This document shows, one piece after another, positions 59,682 to 64,000 of a stretch of DNA of 64,000 bases. The DNA comes from Kribbella qitaiheensis (GTDB taxonomy: Bacteria > Actinomycetota > Actinomycetes > Propionibacteriales > Kribbellaceae). Every line of letters begins with the position of its first letter. Within the stretch, counting starts at the first letter, position 1. The translations under genes and the position numbers were made by a program. The stretch lies in the NCBI RefSeq assembly GCF_014217565.1, contig NZ_CP043661.1:6882001-6946000 (forward strand), in the 5' to 3' direction. Under the pieces are notes generated by a model. That model was not told the origin of the DNA. It did no database searches and was given only the letters and a program-made list of their open reading frames with translations.

Positions 59682-60593
59682 ATGACCGCACCAAGCCATG
59701 CGCCTCCCGGTCGCGTCACGCGGAAGTTCCGGCCGCCGCGGTTCGGACTGGGCGGATCGCCGATCGGCAATCTGCCCGCGCCGGACGGGGATGCCCGGGC
59801 CACCAGCACGATCGACGCCGCCTACGGCGCCGGGATCCGGTTCTTCGACACCTCCCCGGCGTACGGGCTGGGCGTGTCCGAACGGCGCTTCGGTACTGCG
59901 CTCGCCCGGCACCCGCGCGGCGAATACCTCGTCTCGACCAAGGTTGGTGGAATCGTTACCGGCCGGGGGCTGCGAGTGGACTTCTCCGCCGCCGGGATCA
60001 GGCAGTCGCTCACCGAGAGTCTGGAGCGGCTTCGACTGGACTCGATCGACATCGCCTTCATCCAGGACCCGGGGGAGGACTGGCAACAGGCGATCGACGA
60101 GGCCTATCCGGTGCTGCACGAGCTTCGCCGCCAAGGCGTTCTGCACGCGATCGGCGCGGCCATGGACGACTGGCAACAGCTGGACCGTTTCGTCCGCGCC
60201 ACCGAGGTCGACACCGTCCTGCTGGCCGGGCAGTATTCGCTGCTCGACCAATCCGCCCTCCCGCTGCTCGATCGCTGCAAGGCGCGCGAGGTGGCAGCGA
60301 TCGTGTCCGGCGTACTGACGCCGGAAGTGCTGCAGATCGACCGCTCCAAGAGCGCGAACGTGGCTGTCGCCAACGTCCGGGCCCGCCGGATCGCGGCCGT
60401 CTGCGAGGCGTACGGCGTATCGCTGCCGCAGGTCGCGCTCGCCTTCCCGAGCCGGCATCCCGCCGTCACCTCGGTGCTGATCGGTGCCGCGAGCCCGGCC
60501 GAGATCCGCGCCGACGCGGCTCTCGTCCGGCAGCCCGTACCGGCCTCGCTCTGGGCCGACCAGGAACTCCGGAAGCTACTCACCGTCAGCTAA
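59682..60593 (+). CDS. Aldo/keto reductase (D-threo-aldose/L-fucose dehydrogenase-like)
   Basis: A 303-residue AKR with Asp56 and Tyr61 in FFDTSPAYG and Lys in YLVSTK. At the catalytic His position it reads IAFIQDPGED, with Gln in place of the usual His (HDPD-type motif), which may change substrate range or activity. SVLIGAASPAEI is the cofactor end. This is the galactose/fucose dehydrogenase-like branch. ATG 59682 follows GGGGAGG; the frame upstream is not AKR-like. Confidence 0.88.
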   Translation: MTAPSHAPPGRVTRKFRPPRFGLGGSPIGNLPAPDGDARATSTIDAAYGAGIRFFDTSPAYGLGVSERRFGTALARHPRGEYLVSTKVGGIVTGRGLRVDFSAAGIRQSLTESLERLRLDSIDIAFIQDPGEDWQQAIDEAYPVLHELRRQGVLHAIGAAMDDWQQLDRFVRATEVDTVLLAGQYSLLDQSALPLLDRCKAREVAAIVSGVLTPEVLQIDRSKSANVAVANVRARRIAAVCEAYGVSLPQVALAFPSRHPAVTSVLIGAASPAEIRADAALVRQPVPASLWADQELRKLLTVS

Positions 60594-60688
60594 ACTACGC
60601 AGAGGTACCCGCGCTCGCGGGCCCCCGGACGAGATGGCGCCGTACCCGGCCCGGCAAAGACGACGCCCGCCCCTGGAGGGGCAGGGTC

Positions 60689-60949
60689 ATGCATGTCGTG
60701 GACCTTCTCGAAATCGCCGGCGCGATCGCGATCCTGGTGGCCTTCGCCGCATCTCAGGCCGGCCGGTTGGGATCGCACAGTCGCACCTATCTGACCCTCA
60801 ACCTGCTCGGCTCCGCCGTGCTCGCCGCGATCGCGGGAGTGCAGAGTTCCTGGGGATTCCTGCTGCTGGAGGGCAGTTGGGCCGTGGTCAGCCTGATCGG
60901 CCTGCTTCGCGTGATGCTGGCACGGCCGGCCGCACCAGCAGAGGGCTAG
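60689..60949 (+). CDS. Small CBU_0592-like membrane protein
   Basis: An 86-residue protein with three hydrophobic helices (LLEIAGAIAILVAFAASQAG, TYLTLNLLGSAVLAAIAGVQ, FLLLEGSWAVVSLIGLLRVM). This is the pattern of CBU_0592-type hypothetical membrane proteins. GAGGGGCAGGG precedes the ATG. The function is unknown. Confidence 0.8.
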   Translation: MHVVDLLEIAGAIAILVAFAASQAGRLGSHSRTYLTLNLLGSAVLAAIAGVQSSWGFLLLEGSWAVVSLIGLLRVMLARPAAPAEG

Positions 60950-60962
60950 AACCGGCAGACGG

Positions 60963-61847
60963 CTAGAACCGGTCGCCGGGGGCCGGAGTGCTGCTGCCGC
61001 CGGGGCTTCCGGTGGGGATCGGGACGGACGGGCTGCCCGGGCTGACCGGGCTTCCCGGCGAAGTCGGGCTGGTGGTCGGCGAACCGGTTCCCGGCGGTGG
61101 CGTGGTCGGAGTCACCGTCACGGTGGTCGGCGCCGGAGCAGTCGGGATCACCGGACCCGGGTCGATCTCAGGTGCGTTCCTGAACAGCAGCCAGGCGATG
61201 AACATCGCGAGCGCCATGATGATGGCCATCGTCAGCAACGCCAGTCCGAGCGCGAGTCGCGACGCGGGCCGCAGTACGGCGGGCCAGGGCAACGGCCAGA
61301 TCCGGAACAGACCCGGTCGGCGACGGTTCTCCCAGTGGTGCCGGAAGTCCGGGCCGCGGAACCGGCCGAGCTGCGGGACCCGGTCCATCAGTACGGCGGA
61401 CAGCACTTCCTCGCCGCGGCGCTCCGCGATCAGGCGCTCGTCCGTCGCGGAGCTGGAGCCGTCGTCCTCGCGGATCGGGCCGAGCGCCACCCAGAGCGCC
61501 AGATCGTCGTCGTCGGTGTCGTTGTGCGCGAGCACCGCTTCCTCGGGCAGTTCGTCGACCGCGGTCACGAACCGGTCCCGCGCGGCGGCGTCGTCGGCGG
61601 AGCCCTCGGTCATCATCGCGACCACCGCGGACCGGCCGGTCTCGTCGCTGGCCGCATACAGGTAGCCGGCCGCGTTCGCGCCCAGCCTGGTGCGCAACCA
61701 GAAGTCCCCGACCCGGGGCGGATCCTCGGGCAGCAGCGGCAGGCCGTCCGGGAGTACCCGCGCCGGAACGCCGGACGGCGGCCCGGCCGGGGGACCTGAT
61801 GGTGGTCCAGCCGGCGGCGCGTCGGGTCGGGAGTCGGTCGCGGTCAT
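60963..61847 (-). CDS. Membrane protein of unknown function with Pro/Thr/Ser-rich tail
   Basis: A 294-residue protein: a Pro/Gly-rich N-terminus (PPAGPPSGPPAGPPSG repeats), a ~140-residue soluble domain (VGDFWLRTRLGANAAGYLYA with acidic DDDDLALWVALGP), one transmembrane helix (LALGLALLTMAIIMALAMFI) and an exported Pro/Thr/Ser tail of ~75 residues. The layout resembles the non-kinase relatives of actinobacterial Ser/Thr kinase receptors, but no kinase motifs exist. ATG 61847 with GGAAGG is chosen. It is divergent from the MoxR operon. Confidence 0.72.
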   Translation of the reverse strand: MTATDSRPDAPPAGPPSGPPAGPPSGVPARVLPDGLPLLPEDPPRVGDFWLRTRLGANAAGYLYAASDETGRSAVVAMMTEGSADDAAARDRFVTAVDELPEEAVLAHNDTDDDDLALWVALGPIREDDGSSSATDERLIAERRGEEVLSAVLMDRVPQLGRFRGPDFRHHWENRRRPGLFRIWPLPWPAVLRPASRLALGLALLTMAIIMALAMFIAWLLFRNAPEIDPGPVIPTAPAPTTVTVTPTTPPPGTGSPTTSPTSPGSPVSPGSPSVPIPTGSPGGSSTPAPGDRF

Positions 61848-62080
61848 CGGCTCAATCCTTCCAGACGGTTGGTAGCACCTGACCGGGGTGGTGGGGTGGG
61901 TCAGCATATGCACTGTCGCGTAGCCCGCCCGGTACGGCGTGCGGGGTTGCGGATTTGGGTGGGTGGGGAGGATGGGGAGAGGTTCGGGCGGGGCGCGGTC
62001 GTGCGCGGACCCGGCGATCTGATGGAATGGCGGCAGTTCGCGAGCAAACAAGGTCCGCGTTGGACCCCGGAAGGACAGGC

Positions 62081-63115
62081 ATGACCGAAACCACTGTGCC
62101 CGCTGGGTCAGTCGCCCAGCAGTCCCACTTGGTGAGCGAGGCCATCAACGAGGTCAAACGCGTCATCGTGGGCCAGGAGCACATGGTCGAGACGCTGATG
62201 GTCTCCCTGCTGGCCAAGGGTCATTGCCTGCTCGAGGGGGTGCCGGGTGTCGCCAAGACGCTCGCCGTACGGACCTTCGCATCGGTGGTCGGCGGCTCGT
62301 TCGCCCGGATCCAGTTCACTCCTGACCTGGTGCCCTCCGACATCGTCGGCACCCGGATCTACCGGCAGACCCGCGAAGCGTTCGACATCGAGCTCGGCCC
62401 GACCTTCGTGAACTTCGTCCTTGCCGACGAGGTCAACCGGGCGCCGGCCAAGGTGCAGTCGGCGATGCTGGAGCTGATGGCCGAGCGGCAGGTGTCGATC
62501 GGCGGCCAGACCTTCCCGATGCCGAAGCCCTTCATCGTGATCGCGACCCAGAACCCGATCGAGTCCGAGGGCGTCTACCCGCTGCCCGAGGCGCAGCGGG
62601 ACCGGTTCCTGGTCAAGATCGATGTGCCGCACCCGCGCGGGCACGAGGAGTTCGAGATCCTCCGCCGGATGAGCGTCGACCCGCCGCAGGCGCGGCAGGT
62701 GCTCAAGCCCGAGACGATCATGGAGCTGCAGCGCTCGGCCGAGCAGGTCTTCGTGCACAACCTCGTCGCTGAGTACGCCGTACGCCTGGTGATGGCGACC
62801 CGTACGCCGTCCGACTTCCACCTGCCCGACCTGGAGCCGATCATCGAGCTCGGGGTCAGCCCGCGAGCCACACTTGGTCTGGTCTCGGCCGGCCGGGCCC
62901 TCGCGCTGATCCACGGGCGCGACTACCTGCTGCCGAGTGACGTCCAGACCGTCGCGCTCGACGTGATGGGGCACCGGATGGGCCTGACCTTCGACGCGGT
63001 CGCGGACAACATCGACCCGCGGGCCGTGATCGAGCGGATTCTGGCCACCGTGCCGCCGCCGCAGCCGGTCTGGCGCGACGGCAACGACGGCAACGGCCGG
63101 CCCGAGTTCGTCTAG
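62081..63115 (+). CDS. MoxR-family AAA+ ATPase
   Basis: A 344-residue ATPase with Walker A GVPGVAKT (residues 53-60), Walker B FVLADEVNRAP, sensor 1 FIVIATQNPIE and the arginine-finger region LPEAQRDRFLVKI. MoxR proteins act as chaperones in insertion of metal cofactors or envelope assembly with DUF58/VWA partners, and the following gene is one. ATG 62081 follows GGAAGGA. Its stop TAG overlaps the DUF58 start by one base (TAGTG). Confidence 0.95.
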   Translation: MTETTVPAGSVAQQSHLVSEAINEVKRVIVGQEHMVETLMVSLLAKGHCLLEGVPGVAKTLAVRTFASVVGGSFARIQFTPDLVPSDIVGTRIYRQTREAFDIELGPTFVNFVLADEVNRAPAKVQSAMLELMAERQVSIGGQTFPMPKPFIVIATQNPIESEGVYPLPEAQRDRFLVKIDVPHPRGHEEFEILRRMSVDPPQARQVLKPETIMELQRSAEQVFVHNLVAEYAVRLVMATRTPSDFHLPDLEPIIELGVSPRATLGLVSAGRALALIHGRDYLLPSDVQTVALDVMGHRMGLTFDAVADNIDPRAVIERILATVPPPQPVWRDGNDGNGRPEFV

Positions 63116-64000
63116 TGGCCAACCGACCGGACCCGCGGGTTGCGATGACGATCTCGCAGCTCGCTCCCGAGCGTGCGTTGCGGCGGCTCGAGCTGACAGT
63201 CGTCCGGCGGCTCGAGGGCTACCTGCACGGCGAACACCTCGGCCTGCTGCCCGGTCCGGGTACCGAACTGGCCGAGGCCCGCGAGTACCAGGTCGGCGAC
63301 GACGTCCGCCGGATGGACTGGGCCGTCACCGCCCGTACCACGGTCCCGCACGTCCGCGACCTGATCGCGGACCGCGAGCTGGAGACGTGGGCGCTGGTGG
63401 ACCTGTCAGCGTCGATGGACTTCGGCACCTCCCAGCTGGAGAAGCGTGAGCTCGCGGTCGCCGCGGTCGCGACGGTCGGGTTCCTGACCCATCGGCTCGG
63501 TGACCGGTTCGGCGGGCTGATGCTGCGCGACTCCTCGCTGCGGCGCTGGCCGGCGCGGTCCGGACGGCTCGCGCTCTACGGTCTGCTCCGGGCGTTGCTC
63601 GCCGAGCAGGACAACGGTGAGGTCCAGGCCCGCAGCGATCTCGCCGGAGCGCTGGACTCGATGGCCCGGACGCAACGCAAACGCGGCCTCCGGGTGATCG
63701 TGTCGGACTTCCTGACCCCGGAGGACGGCGAGGTCGACAGCCGGATGGAGCCGTCCTGGGAGCGGGCGATGCGCAAGCTGACCGCCCAGCACCAGGTGCT
63801 CGCGGTGGAGATCATCGATCCGCGCGAGCTGGAACTGCCGAACATCGGTGTCGTCATGATCGGCGACCCCGAGACCGGCGCGATCCGGGAGATCGACACC
63901 CGCAAGAAGCGGGTCCGGGATCAGTACGCCGCGGCCGCGCTCGCGCAGCGGGAACGAACCAGGATCGCACTGCGTAGGGTAGGTGCTGGGCATCTCGTTC
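63115..64000 (+). CDS. DUF58-domain protein (3' end outside window)
   Basis: Starts at GTG 63115 (ATG 63145 is an alternative) and is open to the window edge, at least 295 residues. It shows the DUF58 core LAEAREYQVGDDVRRMDWAVTART, followed by a von Willebrand A-like region with ALVDLSASMDFGTS (MIDAS DxSxS), VIVSDFLTPEDGEVDSR and LAVEIIDPRELELP. It works with MoxR ATPases; genes for VWA and transglutaminase proteins often come next but cannot be seen here. Confidence 0.92.
   Translation, partial: MANRPDPRVAMTISQLAPERALRRLELTVVRRLEGYLHGEHLGLLPGPGTELAEAREYQVGDDVRRMDWAVTARTTVPHVRDLIADRELETWALVDLSASMDFGTSQLEKRELAVAAVATVGFLTHRLGDRFGGLMLRDSSLRRWPARSGRLALYGLLRALLAEQDNGEVQARSDLAGALDSMARTQRKRGLRVIVSDFLTPEDGEVDSRMEPSWERAMRKLTAQHQVLAVEIIDPRELELPNIGVVMIGDPETGAIREIDTRKKRVRDQYAAAALAQRERTRIALRRVGAGHLV

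Noticed and set aside
56239..59694. A 1151-codon open frame on the minus strand opposite the GH2 gene
   Set aside because: It is an antisense shadow caused by high GC; the plus-strand GH2 has signal peptide, catalytic motifs and a ribosome site, while the minus reading has no recognisable domain.

Overview
The window is high-GC DNA with strong G/C bias at third codon positions, GTG/TTG starts, many Tat/Sec-exported proteins and families typical of Actinomycetota (HxlR, PucR, DUF427, DinB, SulP-carbonic anhydrase fusion, a srsABC-like type III PKS locus, an actinobacterial T4SS-like locus). It looks like a chromosomal segment of a soil actinobacterium, possibly near Kribbella/Nocardioides. That placement is an inference from gene content; no rRNA, tRNA or CRISPR array was seen.

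Layout. 1-14.3 kb: housekeeping and accessory enzymes (aldo/keto reductases, exonuclease III, a lipoprotein, an exported phosphoesterase, an M50B-like protease, small kinases, an S41 peptidase, a zinc metallopeptidase). 14.3-21.7 kb: PAP2 phosphatase, SulP transporter-carbonic anhydrase fusion, a 451-bp element with 30-bp terminal inverted repeats, an NTF2-like gene broken by an amber codon and coupled to an MDR reductase, a divergent HxlR regulator with an SDR, and DUF427. 21.9-27.4 kb: a frameshifted lysyl-oxidase-like gene, an ArsR/SRPBCC pair that now reads as a fusion, an MFS exporter and a divergent LysR regulator. 27.5-31.0 kb: UbiA, type III PKS, ICMT-like methyltransferase and flavoprotein, resembling the srsABC phenolic-lipid locus. 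It is followed by three tandem hairpins with one identical loop and covarying stems. 31.3-34.9 kb: PucR regulator divergent from a DadA-like oxidase, then thioredoxin.

35.0-36.3 kb is an IS3-family element inserted with a GAT duplication into the 3' end of an aldo/keto reductase gene; the severed tail lies on the far side and restores the frame exactly. 37.4-48.0 kb is a tightly overlapping operon for a type IV-secretion-like envelope machine (TcpC/VirB8-like, small membrane protein, SCO6880/PrgI-like, VirB4-like ATPase, VirB6/TrbL-like channel, cell-wall hydrolase, M48 protease), with no relaxase or integrase in view. 48-50.6 kb: tandem winged-helix paralogs, one with a Ser/Ala/Pro minisatellite. 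50.8-64 kb: a frameshifted M36 protease, SDR, exported CocE-like hydrolase, Tat lactonase, GH2 enzyme with LamG domain, a broken TolB-like gene, another AKR, and a MoxR/DUF58 operon running off the end.

Most unusual pattern: three independent gene breaks (lysyl-oxidase-like gene, IS3 orfB, M36 protease) are each a single extra base inside the same decamer CAGGGCCGGC (once on the opposite strand), where the expected reading frame calls for CAGGCCGGC. These are the only copies of that decamer I found. A fourth break (ArsR/SRPBCC) is the same change in GGGCCGGC. This points to a site-specific indel process: either a systematic base-calling error at a modified motif or a true mutational hotspot.
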